Origin: Oceanicola sp. 502str15 | Lineage (GTDB): Bacteria; Pseudomonadota; Alphaproteobacteria; Rhodobacterales; Rhodobacteraceae | Assembly (NCBI RefSeq): GCF_024105635.1 | Contig: NZ_WYDQ01000001.1 | Location: 372,001-436,000 of the forward strand | Direction: 5' to 3' | DNA length: 64,000 nt | Shown here: positions 17,937-28,900 of the stretch, in pieces | Layout: the number at the start of each line of letters is the position of its first letter | How positions within the stretch are numbered: the stretch's first letter is position 1 | Notes under the pieces: generated by a model | What the model was told of the DNA's origin: nothing | Seen by the model: only the letters and a program-made list of their open reading frames with translations | Databases searched by the model: none | Translations under genes and position numbers: made by a program

Positions 17937-19538
17937 CTACTGATTTTCGGTCTTTTCCATGACGTCATCGTAGCTCTCGGAAAAGTAGGCGAGGAAGACA
18001 TCGAGCATGCCATTGTCGTAGGGGTGGGTCTTGGCGTCCCAGCGCTCGACGTAGATCTGCCAGGCCCGCGCGTCCTTGGAGGAGAAGCGCCCGGCATCGA
18101 CCTTGTCTTCGACCGACTCGGGGCTCATGTCTTCCAGCAGCCGTGCCAGCGCAGGCTGAAGTGCCGCGTGAACTGCGTATTGGTGCATCTTGATATCATT
18201 GAAACTTTTCTGAACCGTCTCGGAGCCGCGCATGTAGCCCTGGCGGCCGGTGCCGAACATCGTCTCGAGCTGCTCCTCGGCGGAGGGCATGAACTTGAGC
18301 GGGTTGTTGGCATCGGCCCCGATCATGGTGCGCGAACCCGACTTGAGGCTCTGCTTGGTGGCGGCGCGGGCCTTCAGCAGCCCGCCGAGCTCGCCGACCA
18401 TGATCCGCAGGGCGCGGCCGATTTCATGGGCCACGGCGCCGGGGTCGGGGCCTTCGAAAGCCTTGGGGTTGATCCCTGCACCATCTGCGATGGCGGCCAG
18501 CAGGCCGGAGGCGTCGCCGACGGAGCCTGCCTTGGGCAGGGGCGCGGAGGGGGCCTGCACGGGCGGTGCGGCGAAGGCCTCGGCCGCGGGGGCCGTGGGG
18601 CTGACGGGGGGCGGAGCTGCCGGGGCCGGCGGCGCTGCGGGCGGCGGCGCGGGCTGGGGGGGCGCAGGCTGCGGCGGTGCCGGTTGTGCGGGGGGCGACG
18701 CTCCGAAGGGCGAGCCGGTGGACTCGGCGGGCGGGGCCGGCTGGGGCGGCGTGGGAGCCGCGTCCGGGCCGGGGCCGAAGGGCGAGCCGGTGGTTTCCTG
18801 TGGCGGCGCGGCGGGGGGCGGCGCAGAGGGCGGGGGCGCTGCGGGCGGCGGGGCGTCACCGAAGGGCGATGCGCTCTCTTCGGGGGCCGGAGGCGCGGGA
18901 GGCGCGGACTGGGGCGGGGGCGGGGCCTCGCCAAAGGGCGAGGCGCTGCCGCCCGAGGGGCTGGCGGCGGGCGGCGGCGGGGTGCCGGTTTCGCTACCGC
19001 CGAAGTCGGGCAGGTCGATGTGCTGGTCGCCGAAGTCCGACAGGCGGCTGGCGCTGCTGCGCGAGGAAAACTCGCCCTGGCTGGGCGGGGCACCCCCGCC
19101 GACAGACCAGATGTCTCCGCCGCCGCCACCACCGCCGGAGGGCGGGGCGGGCTCGTCGAAGGGCGAGGGGCCGGACTGGGCCGGGGGCGGCGCCTGATGG
19201 GCGGGAGCCTGCGCCGATTGCGCCTGCCCGACCTCGGCCACCACGAGGTAGTGACCGACCTGGAGCTTGTCGCCCGATTGCAGCTGGTAGGGGCTCTTCA
19301 CCCGCATCGAGGCGCCGTTGACGAAGGTGCCGTTGGTCGAGACGTCGTAGAGCCAGTAGCCCCCGTTCTCGTAGCGGATTTCGGCGTGGCAGGAGGAGAC
19401 GAAGCGGTTGGGGTCGGGCAGGGTCCAGTCCATCGCCGGATCGCGTCCAATCTCGAAGCCGCCCTGGTTGGTCGAATACTCGATCGGGCCGCCATCGGAG
19501 AGGGAGGGGAAGTTGTCGATGCGAAGGGTCAGGGTCAT
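17937..19538 (-). CDS. tagH: FHA-domain T6SS regulator TagH (Fha)
   Basis: This 533-residue protein starts with a forkhead-associated domain (residues about 25-100) retaining the phosphothreonine pocket residues GR (31-32), SSCH (48-51) and STNGTFVNG (67-75). A low-complexity Pro/Ala linker of about 220 residues with repeated SPFG motifs follows. The C-terminal third (FEGPDPGAVAHEIGRALRIM, RTMIGADANNPLKF, DMSPESVEDKVD) is the TagH C-terminal domain. FHA proteins bind phosphorylated T6SS partners after PpkA action. The ATG at 19538 is chosen because the FHA domain begins right there; upstream residues in the longer frame are unlike the family. Confidence 0.93.
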   Translation of the reverse strand: MTLTLRIDNFPSLSDGGPIEYSTNQGGFEIGRDPAMDWTLPDPNRFVSSCHAEIRYENGGYWLYDVSTNGTFVNGASMRVKSPYQLQSGDKLQVGHYLVVAEVGQAQSAQAPAHQAPPPAQSGPSPFDEPAPPSGGGGGGGDIWSVGGGAPPSQGEFSSRSSASRLSDFGDQHIDLPDFGGSETGTPPPPAASPSGGSASPFGEAPPPPQSAPPAPPAPEESASPFGDAPPPAAPPPSAPPPAAPPQETTGSPFGPGPDAAPTPPQPAPPAESTGSPFGASPPAQPAPPQPAPPQPAPPPAAPPAPAAPPPVSPTAPAAEAFAAPPVQAPSAPLPKAGSVGDASGLLAAIADGAGINPKAFEGPDPGAVAHEIGRALRIMVGELGGLLKARAATKQSLKSGSRTMIGADANNPLKFMPSAEEQLETMFGTGRQGYMRGSETVQKSFNDIKMHQYAVHAALQPALARLLEDMSPESVEDKVDAGRFSSKDARAWQIYVERWDAKTHPYDNGMLDVFLAYFSESYDDVMEKTENQ

Positions 19539-19791
19539 GATCGGCGCCGCTCGGATAATGCCGCCCGCTGGGGGCGTTGAAATTTCTGGTGCTACAAGGG
19601 TTACGGCCCAGATGGGGTTGATGCAAGCCCGCAGGCCTTGGGGCGCGCCCTTCGGCGGCTTTTGTGATCGGGCCCGACGCGGGGCGGGGTGTATTTGCAA
19701 TCAAGCACTTGCCCGCCGAACTTCAACCAGTTTGTGAAGCCGGTGCATGGGGGTGCCGGGCGGTGGCCCGCGGCGGGGCCCGTGGGGCGGC

Positions 19792-20385
19792 TCAGCCCTC
19801 TTCGGTGAGCATGAGCGCCATGCGCACGAAGCGCTGGAGGTGCTCTGCGCGGGTTGTCACATCGTAACGCGCGAGGGCCGAGAGCAGCCCCGCGTTCACC
19901 GCACGCGCGGTCAGGAAGGGTGGGGGCGGCACCGGGGGCACATCGGGGCCGGCCATGGAGCCGGAGGCCCAGCCCGCGCCGAGCGCCATCCAGACGCCGG
20001 GTGACTTGGATTTCGCTTCCATCGCCGCATCGAGCGCCTTGTAGCGCTTGTCCTCATCGGGATCGCCGACCCACTTGGCGGCGAGTTCGAGCATGTCCTT
20101 GTCGGTCTGGTCGAGCTTTTCCTCGATCCGCTTGAGGCATTCGTGCCCCCACCACACCGCGAAGCGGCGGGGCAGGACATAGGCGCAGTAGGTGATTGCC
20201 TCTTCCGGGGTGTCGCCCTTGGAGAGCGCCCCGATGAAGTCGATCGACGAGTGGCCGTTGGGCCGCGCCGTCACGTCCTCCTCGATCTCGGGGATCGCTT
20301 GGTAGAGCTCTTGCGCCACTTCAAACCGGAGATTCTTCCGTTTTATGGCGCCGGCAATGACCGTCTTTTCAGTGGTGTCCCCCAC
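19792..20385 (-). CDS. Conserved hypothetical protein in T6SS locus (DUF6931-like)
   Basis: The 197-residue soluble protein has no transmembrane helix or signal. It starts with a GTG at 20385, preceded by GGAAGGGA. Notable segments are RPNGHSSIDFIGALSKGDTP, EAITYCAYVLPRRFAVWWGHECL and KRYKALDAAMEAKSKSPGVW, which look like a helical protein of the type often found next to vgrG/FHA genes in alphaproteobacterial T6SS loci. I assign DUF6931 from memory and tentatively. It begins 21 bp after vgrG ends and is likely cotranscribed with it, so adaptor/chaperone and T6SS accessory roles are both open. Confidence 0.7.
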   Translation of the reverse strand: MGDTTEKTVIAGAIKRKNLRFEVAQELYQAIPEIEEDVTARPNGHSSIDFIGALSKGDTPEEAITYCAYVLPRRFAVWWGHECLKRIEEKLDQTDKDMLELAAKWVGDPDEDKRYKALDAAMEAKSKSPGVWMALGAGWASGSMAGPDVPPVPPPPFLTARAVNAGLLSALARYDVTTRAEHLQRFVRMALMLTEEG

Positions 20386-20406
20386 GTGCCGAATCCCTTC
20401 CGGTCC

Positions 20407-22428
20407 CTAGTTGATCTTAACCAGTGCAGCCTGAATCGTCATCATGCCACCTGACTTGTGCTCGGCAGTTCCGCCGCCCGAGGTCTTGAGAGCGCCGGCG
20501 GCGGAGGCGTCGATCTCGATCGACGACAGGGAGATCTTGGCCGGTTCGATGGTGATCGAAGAGCCGCCGACCTTGAGCGTGATCTTGGTCAGCGAGTTGA
20601 TTTCGATATCGCTCTGGGCGTTCAGCGTGGAGGTGCCCCGCACCTCGGTGAGCCGGTTGCCCCCCACGTTGAGGGTTTCGTCGATGTCGATGTTGGTTTC
20701 GCGGTTCTTGTTGACCGTCCGGTTCTCGTCGCCCTTGATCAGGTAGGTGTTGTCCTTGTCGATCGTATGGGTCTCTTCGCCATGGACGGTGCGGGTTTCG
20801 TTGCCGCCGATGGTGGTGGTGCGGTTGACATCGACCTCGCGGCGCTCGTCGTTGAGCACCTTGGTTTCCATGTCGTATTGCGCGTGCTGGCGGAACAGCT
20901 CGTCGCCCTTGGTGTCGTTGAACACCAGCTCGTTGTAGCCGCCGCCGCCAAGGGTGGAGTTGGACTTGATGCCGTTCCAGTTCTTGTCGCCGGGCTGCTC
21001 GTAGGGGGGCGCGTTGTCGCCGTTGTAGACGCAGCCGGTGACGACGGGCTTGTTGGGGTCGCCCTCGAGAAACTCGACGATCACCTCCATGCCGATGCGC
21101 GGAATGAAGAGCGTGCCCCAGCCGGCGCCGGCCCAGGGCTGGGCGACGCGGATGCGCATGGAGGATTTCTCGTCCTTGCTGCCGAGGCGGTCCCAGTGGA
21201 ACTGCACGACGATGCGGCCGAACTCGTCGACGTCGATCTCCTCGCCGCCGGCCCCCACCACGGTTGCGGTCTGCGGCCCGGTCATCCGGGTTTCGCGGGT
21301 CTTGCGTTCGGGGGCGTAGGGCACCGCGGAGGGGGCGAACTCGTAGTTGCCGACAAAGACGTGCTCGCTGCCGCCGCTGCCGCTGCCGCTCGAGCGGTAG
21401 CCGCCGGTCGAGAAGCTGTGCATGGCGCGGGTACAGATGTACTCCTGGCCCAGCAGGCTCTCGTCCTGGTGGTTGCCTTCGAGGGTGAAGCGCATGCCGG
21501 ACGACAGGCTGATGCAGTCGCCGGTGGCGGTGTGGTGCTTGTCACGGGCGCGGTACTGCTCGGCGCGGATGCGGGCGTAGTCGCTGCCTTCGCTTCCGTC
21601 GAGGTAGACGCCCGGATACTCGTAGCTCTCGAGCTTGCCGTACTCGTGGACGGCGTCGCCCTCCTGCTCGCCCTTCATGTTGGCGCTGACGGTCTTGAAG
21701 TTGTAGTCGGTCAGGGCAACCTTGCCGGTGGTGAGCCGCCGGTGCGGGGTCCAGTCCCAGAAGTGCTCGGCCTCGTTGACGTGCTGACCCTCGTGAATGA
21801 GGTACTCGCGCGAGGTCGGCTGAAGCTGCTCGAAGCCATCCACCATGTCGGTGATGACCATCTTGTGCGCGCCCTGCTCGTGCTTGAAGAAGTAGTTGAC
21901 GCCGTAGCGTTCCATCAGCCGGGTCAGGAAGTGGAAATCGCTCTCGTCGTACTGGACGATGTACTCCTGGTTGGCCAGGGGCATCGCGCCAGAGAGCTGA
22001 ACATCGAGCCCGCCGGCCGCATCATTGCCGAAGTCGGAGCAGACCTCGTTGATGATCGCCTCGAAACTCTTGTTCTGGTAGATCTTGTTGTTGCGGCGCT
22101 TGGACATGACCCAGAACCACGGCCGCAGGGTGAAGCGGTAGACGTTTCCGGTGTCGCCGTCGCCGCCCCAGCCGCATTCGGTGACGATCCCGTCGAAATA
22201 CTTCTGGGCGCCATAGAGGTCCTCGAGCTGGACGGTCATATGCGTGCCCAGCAGGTCGTCGAGGTTGATGGCGACGGTTTCGTCGTTGGTCACGGCTTCG
22301 ACGTGATATTCGAAGCACTCGTTCACGGCATCCATTCCGTCAAAGCGGAGCAGGCTGAGGTCGTTGAAGGCGAGCGCGGTGTGCAGCTTTCCGAGGCGCT
22401 GACTTTGACTATTACTTGCGGTGCTCAT
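20407..22428 (-). CDS. vgrG: T6SS spike protein VgrG
   Basis: The 673-residue product has the gp27-like head (FEYHVEAVTNDETVAINLDDLLG, cited as EYHVEAVTNDE and DDLLG; YESDFHFLTRLMERYGVNYFF-type motif) and the gp5-OB/needle part (DEFGRIVVQFHWDR, WAGAGWGTLFIPRIGMEVIVEF given in part as GTLFIPRIGMEV, GDPNKPVVTGCVYN), ending in the VxVxV-like repeats and GGMMTIQAALVKIN. There is no C-terminal effector extension. The ATG at 22428 is preferred to a much longer upstream frame of low-complexity sequence. It is the first gene of the minus arm and divergent from the autotransporter. Confidence 0.96.
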   Translation of the reverse strand: MSTASNSQSQRLGKLHTALAFNDLSLLRFDGMDAVNECFEYHVEAVTNDETVAINLDDLLGTHMTVQLEDLYGAQKYFDGIVTECGWGGDGDTGNVYRFTLRPWFWVMSKRRNNKIYQNKSFEAIINEVCSDFGNDAAGGLDVQLSGAMPLANQEYIVQYDESDFHFLTRLMERYGVNYFFKHEQGAHKMVITDMVDGFEQLQPTSREYLIHEGQHVNEAEHFWDWTPHRRLTTGKVALTDYNFKTVSANMKGEQEGDAVHEYGKLESYEYPGVYLDGSEGSDYARIRAEQYRARDKHHTATGDCISLSSGMRFTLEGNHQDESLLGQEYICTRAMHSFSTGGYRSSGSGSGGSEHVFVGNYEFAPSAVPYAPERKTRETRMTGPQTATVVGAGGEEIDVDEFGRIVVQFHWDRLGSKDEKSSMRIRVAQPWAGAGWGTLFIPRIGMEVIVEFLEGDPNKPVVTGCVYNGDNAPPYEQPGDKNWNGIKSNSTLGGGGYNELVFNDTKGDELFRQHAQYDMETKVLNDERREVDVNRTTTIGGNETRTVHGEETHTIDKDNTYLIKGDENRTVNKNRETNIDIDETLNVGGNRLTEVRGTSTLNAQSDIEINSLTKITLKVGGSSITIEPAKISLSSIEIDASAAGALKTSGGGTAEHKSGGMMTIQAALVKIN

Positions 22429-22907
22429 CTCGGGGGTTTCCCAGTTTGATTTTTGCGGCCCGGTCCCAAAAATATGGATCGGTTGCCAGAAGGAATAATT
22501 GAAATAACGTGATCCCAATGTAGGCAGCGACCGTTGCCCGTGCAAGAGGTTGTGCATGTCCGTCTGCCCGGCCGGTCGCGGGCGGCGGGGGCGGCAACCC
22601 TGCGGGCGCGCGATCTGCCGCCCTTGCGGGGCCGCCCGGGCGCCCGGTCGGACGGGGGCGGGCCCTGCGCCTCGCTCGGTGCCGTGCCGCCCGCGTCCGA
22701 AAGTTGCCATTTTCCTGCCAACTTGTTGCCACCCTGCAACAAAGCGGTCGCAGCATGCCCCGGCGGAAGGGCACAAGGGGTAGTGGCACAGATTCACCGT
22801 TGTCGCATGACTGGACGGCAAGTAGTGTCTGGCGCAAGTGCGCGGAGACCTGCCGAGGAGGGGGGTGAATCGTGCCGTATAATTTGAAGGCGAGAGGACA
22901 TATTCCC
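22429..22907. other. 479-bp divergent intergenic region between vgrG and the autotransporter
   Basis: No supported gene lies here; short frames in it have no family likeness. The part nearest vgrG is AT-rich (22429-22520), the centre is extremely GC-rich, and the part near the autotransporter carries an inverted repeat. Promoters for both T6SS arms should lie here, but I could not place -35/-10 or sigma-54 elements with confidence. Confidence 0.6.
22723..22742. promoter_or_regulatory. Perfect inverted repeat, candidate operator
   Basis: TTGTTGC, six bases, then GCAACAA: a perfect 7-6-7 palindrome of operator size, 166 bp upstream of the autotransporter start and 295 bp upstream of vgrG. The protein that might bind it is unknown. 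Confidence 0.35.
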
Positions 22908-25900
22908 ATGCGTAGCGATTTCCGCACCGACCGCAGCGAAGCCAAGACCGCAATTTCCGCGGGGCAGGCAAACCGACGCCGCAAGCCGGCCTTTCTGGCG
23001 ACAACGGCCATGGCGGCCGCGTTAACGCTGGCCGGGAACGCAGCTTCCGCACAGGTTACCGAATACTCCTACACGGGATCGGGTTCGAACATCTGGAGCA
23101 ACAACTCCACGTTCAATTGGAGCGTTACTGGCACGACTTCGGCCTGGAACTCTCCGGGGGATGCTCTTTTCGAGAAAGCAAACTCTCCGCCCAGCCCGAC
23201 GCTGATTGTGGATTCGACGATTGGCGCCGTGGTCGTGAACGACATTTGGGTCGACGCGACCGATTACGGGGGCGGTGGTGTCGGCGACCTCGTGGTGACG
23301 ATACAGGGTGACCCGATCACGCTCTTTGACACCGATACCCAAATCTTCATCGATAACGACTTAATCACCGGTGCCTACCTGGCCGGGCTCGTTCTGGATG
23401 TTGATGTGTTCGGAGCGGCTACCGATGTCGAGGTCAATGGGGACGGCACTCTGGATGTGACAAGGAATTTCGAGGCGCGGTCATTCGACCTCAGCGGCTC
23501 GGTGGTGGCGACCGTGGGCGGCTCCGGCACGCTTGAAGTGTTCGGCGGAGGTCCGGTTGGTCTTGATATCGGCAGTGCGACTACCTTCGAACACAGCACA
23601 TCCGGTACCTCCTCTGTCAATGCGCCGATCACCAGCGCCGGCACGCTCAACCAGTCGGGCTCCGGCACCCTGGAGGGCATCTCGCTGGAGATTACCGATG
23701 GTACGGTGACGGTTTCCGACGGTAAGCTCGATATCGCCGGAATGATTACGAACTCGTCCGCCGATACGCCGGGACTCAACATTACCGGCGGTGAAGTCGA
23801 GGGTTCCTCGTTGCAGAACAGCGGGACCGTGACCCTTGCGGGCGGATTGCTGGATGTGGATTCTGTCGTCAACAGTACCGGAAGCGTGCTCAACCTTTCG
23901 GGCACCGGGGCCACAGCCGGGGTCGATGGCAGCGTTACGAACAGCGGTGGTACCGTGAACATCACCGGGGCGGTCGCAATCAGCGGCACGCTGACACAGG
24001 CGAGTGCCAACCAGATTGATTTCGATGTCGATGGTGTTTCCACGGTGGGCGGTGTTACCGTTACTTCCGGCGAGATCGAAGTGACGTCCGGCGACACGCT
24101 CAATGTGACTGGTACGGGAGCGGGCGCGGTCACGATCGACGGCGGCACGCTGGATATTGACGGCGTGGTGGATGTGCAGTCCGCGACAGCGGGTGCCGTG
24201 GCCCTGAGTGACGGGCAGCTCGCCCTTGGCAGCAGTGGAAGCGGCGCAAATCTGACCGTTCAGAGTGGTGGCGTGAATGGCGGCATCGCGGTGAGCGGTT
24301 CCGGCCAGCTTTCGATGACGGCTGCAGATTCGACGATGACTGCCGATGTCTCCCAGACGGGCGGGGACGTGGATGCGCAGGGCACCATCACCGGCTCGGT
24401 CACATCCGATGGCGGCACTTTCGACGTTATGGGCGACCTCATCGTCACCGGCGATTTCGACAGCAGTGCAAATGCCGCGAACGCCGTGACGCTCACGGGC
24501 GACCTCTCGATCTCGGGCAGCGCTGCACTGGCGGCGATCAACAACCAGGGTGGGGACCGGGTCGTCACCGTCGATACCGATCTGAGCGGCGCCGCTGACG
24601 GAACGATCACACTTGCGGGTGCGATCATCCAAGATAACGGTGAAACCCTCACCGTGAACGCGGCCAGCGTTATTCTGGGCGCCGGATTCGATGGCGAAAC
24701 CCAAAACGGCGGAACGCTGACCTTCGGCCCGGACATGGCGACGCTGACGGCTCAGACCGATCACACGGTGACGGGCAATGTCACCTACGATTTGATCGCG
24801 GATGGGCAGAACGACTTGGCGCCGGAAGTGACCGAAATTACTCTCGACACGGGCGTCACCGCGAACGGCAACGACCTTACGGCGACCAATGGCGGGGCGT
24901 TCATTGTCAACGGTACGGTCAATGATGCCGGTGCGATCCTCGTGGACAATGGCGGCTCGATCGAGGTTGCCAGCGGTCAGACGCTAAGCGGGACGGGCAT
25001 AACCGTGACCAGCGATTCCGGCGCCGATGCGACCGTGTCCGGAGATGGCACCGTCACGACGGCGGGCACCCTCGCGGTGAGTGGTGATGGCAACCTGACC
25101 GTTGAGGCGGGCGCCACGCTGGAAGCGGGCGCATTGAACCTCACCTCGACCGGCACGCTGACTGTTGAAGGCACGCTGCGTGGCACCGGCAACACCACGA
25201 ATAACGACATGCATGTGGTTCTCAGCGGTGTTGCTGGCGCGCTGGTCGACGAGACTGGCGGCAACATCAATAACGATGCCACTGCCGGCGCTCCATACGG
25301 CGTTTACGAGTTTGATACCGCGAATGGCACGGTGCAAACGTCGGGTCCGGGCGGCGAACAGATCGTCAACCAGAACGACGGGGTTTTCGATATCGACGCG
25401 GCAAACGCGACGATCAATGCAGAGAATGCGAGCGATGCCACCGATGGCTTTATCAACCAGGACAGTGCGCTGATCACCGTGGATTCCACCGGCGCGACGA
25501 TCAACGTCATCAGCGGCAATTTCAACAACAGCGCTGGTGATGCCGGCGAGGTCAACGCGCATGCGGCAACGGACGCTGGTATACAGGTCGGGACGAACGC
25601 GGCTGGTGATCTGACGATCAATGCCGAAGGCTCCATCATCAACTCCGGCAACATCGACGTCGCCGCGGGCAGCACGCTGACGCTCGATGCCGATGTCGGG
25701 GGCGATGCACCCACCACGGATATCATCAGCCAGACCGGCGGCACGTTTACCAACCTCGGGACGGTCGACGCTACGGGCGAGATCATGAGCATCTCCGGCG
25801 GCATGCTCGACCACGACGGCACCGCCTTTACGGTGGGTACTTTGGCCGTGTCGGGGACGGGCGACGCGACGATGAGCGCGAACGCGACGATCACGACGCT

Positions 25901-28900
25901 GACACTCGATCCGGGCGGTGACTTCGATGTGGACGGCGGGACGACTGACGTCACCAATGACGTCGTGAACAACGGCGCGACTGTCGAGATCACGGCGGGT
26001 GAGTTGGACGTGGGCGCGGCTTCGGCAGGCGACGGGTCGTTCACCAACACCGCGGGCACCCTGTCGATCAGCGGCACCGGCGTGCTGGACGTTGGCCCCG
26101 GCGTGGACGGGCTGACGAACAGCGCCACGTTCAACATTGGCGGGGACGGGGCCGGGGCCGGCGCTGTGATCGGCGATGTGGACAACCAGAGTGCGATGAC
26201 GGTCACCGATGACGCGGTTATCGGGGGTGTGTTCCTGCACTCCGGCGGCACTGTAACGTTCGGTGGCAACTCGCTGACCGCCAACGAGGTGGACATCTCC
26301 GCGAGCCTGGATATCGACGACGTCGCGGGGAGCGAGCTGATTTCCCTCGGCGACATCGACGTTACCGCAGGCACCGCGACCGTGAACGCCAATGCCGCGC
26401 TGACCGCGACAGCCGGGACGGGCGATCTCGACATCGAGAACGGCGCCACAGTGTCCACCGCTGGAACAACGACGACGAACTCGCTCACCAACGACGGCAC
26501 CTTCACGATGACGGCGGGGACCTCGGATGTGGGCGTTGTGACCAACAACGCTGACGGTATCGTCCAGCATACGGGCGCGGGCGGCACGCTGACGGCGGAT
26601 TCCGCAAACAACAACGCCGGCATCATCCGAGTGACCGGGGCCGGTGGCGGCATCGACATCACGGGCACGGCGACCGGCAACACCGGCACCATCGAGAACA
26701 CCGGCTCGGGTGGCACTCTGACCGTTGGCAATCTTGACGATAACTCTGGGACGATCACCAACGCTTCGACTGGCGCCGGGACAACGATGACTGTTGGCGA
26801 CGTGACCAACATCTTGGACGGCCAGCTCAACCAGACCGGGTCTGGCACCCTGACGGCGGGCGCGATCGTCAACAACGGTAACCCCGCCGATATCGCGGGT
26901 CCCGACACTCCGGCCACTGTGAGCGTTTCGAATGGCGTCCTCGACGCCTCTTCAGTCACCAACACCTCGGGCCTCGTCAGCGTGACCGGCGGCGACCTTC
27001 AAGCCGACACCTACTTGCAGAACGGCGCGACGGCGGAGGCGGTGACCCAGCTCGATGACGGCACGATTACCATGACAACCGCCGCCGCGCTGACCAACAC
27101 GACCGGCACGCTCAACTTCAACGGTGGCCGGGTCGTGGGTAGCGTGACGAACACCGGAACGATCAACGTGCAATCGGGGTCGGGCGGGCAAGATCCTGAC
27201 GTTACCGGCACCCTGACCCAGACCGGCGGAACCACCATCGTCTCGGCGGGCAGTCTGGACGCAACCGCCGCTGTGACCTACAGCGGCGGCACGCTCGACT
27301 TCTCCACCGGCGATGGCGCTGTGACCAGCGACGCACTGTTCACCTACTCCTCGAACGAGGCGCTGACGCTCGACGATGGCGATTCCATCGTCGGTGGTAC
27401 CGTGACCTTTGCCGCGACGTCCGGGGCCATCGAGAACGATGGTCTCATCCAGGCGAACAACGCGACCCCGACAATCCTCAACCAGTCGGTCAACGGCTTC
27501 AACAACACCGGTGCGCTGACCGGGGACGTGGACAACGTAGGCATCCTGACCAGCTCCGGCGCGATCAACGGCGATCTCGACAATACCGGCACTGCCAACC
27601 TCTCAGGCACCGGCTCCGATGGTGTGAATGGCGACTTCGAGAACGATGGCACCACTGTGCTGACCGGTGATCTTGGTGTGGACGGGACGTTCACCCAGAC
27701 CTCGGGCACGGTTGATTTCAACGGTCCTGCCACTGCGGACCCGGGTTTCACGCTCAGCGCGACGCTCGCGGATATCGACGCCGCTTTGGACGTGAACGGC
27801 GGGCGGCTCGACGCGGCTGCCACGGAAGTTGCGGATGCAGTTGCCCTGACGATCTCGGATGACACCGGGGTCGGCTCTGCCGAGCTGGGTGAACTGACGA
27901 TGGAAGGCCCGGATTCCAGCGTGTCGAACACCGGCAGCGGTCAAGTGGATATCACCTCGGTGGACAGCACCGGCTCCGATGACGAGAACCTCGGCACGAT
28001 AGAGAACACCGGCACCGGCACGATCGTGATCGACTCGACCTTCCTCAACCAAGGCACGCTGGAAAACAGCGGAGCCTTGAGCAACTTCACCGTCTCCGCA
28101 GATCTGGACAACGTCGGGATCGTCGAGCAATCGGGAACGGGCACCTTCACGGTGGCGAGCTACGACAATGCCGGCACCGGCTCGGAGCTGAATGTCAGCG
28201 ACGGGCTGTTCACCATGGGCGGGGCACTCTTGAACCAGACCGGCACGGTCAACCTCAGCGGGGGCGGGCTCACCGCCAGCGGTGGCGTTACCAATAGCGA
28301 CGATTTCAACGTCACCGGGGGGACGCTGACGGCCAATGTGCTCAACACCGGCGGCGCTGCGAACTTTGCGCTCGACAGCACAGCCGCGGACGGGCTGATC
28401 GTCGGCAACGTGGTCAACGAGGGGGTCATGAGCCTTGCGGGTGACGACGGAATTCTCGGGATCACCCAGGGCATCGACGGCAACCTGACCAACCAGGCCG
28501 GCGGCGCGATCACCCTGACCGGGGATCTGGAAGTCGACGGTGCTTTCACCCAGGGCAACACCGGCGGCGATGCAGGTTCCGTGACGTTTGACGGGAACCG
28601 GCTGACGGCGACCAGCGTGACCATCGATGCGCCGCTGACCATTGATGATGGGGGCATTCTGGAGAGCACGGGTGCAGTTGCTATCAATGAAGACACACCT
28701 GGCGATCTGACGGACGATCTGACCATTGCCAACGGTTCCACTCTGCTGGCATCGGGCCAGACGGTGACCGTTGCGGCCGATGCTCGGGTCAACAATCAGG
28801 CGGGCGGCTTTGTCGCGGCGGGGACGATCGTCAACGCCGGCGACTTCACCAATGCGGGCACGGTCGGGGCCGATGAGAACGGCGATGCACGGGATGCCAC

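Noticed and set aside
20407..20500. Effector domain fused to the VgrG C-terminus
   Set aside because: The protein ends shortly after the needle repeats with MTIQAALVKIN; there is no additional domain.
22534..22887. Small plus-strand gene between vgrG and the autotransporter
   Set aside because: Composition is that of GC-rich noncoding DNA, no ribosome site, no motif, and it fills the likely divergent promoter region.
22429..23052. Extended VgrG N-terminus
   Set aside because: The extra 200 residues are low-complexity and unlike VgrG, and overlap the start of the autotransporter gene; the ATG at 22428 matches the family.
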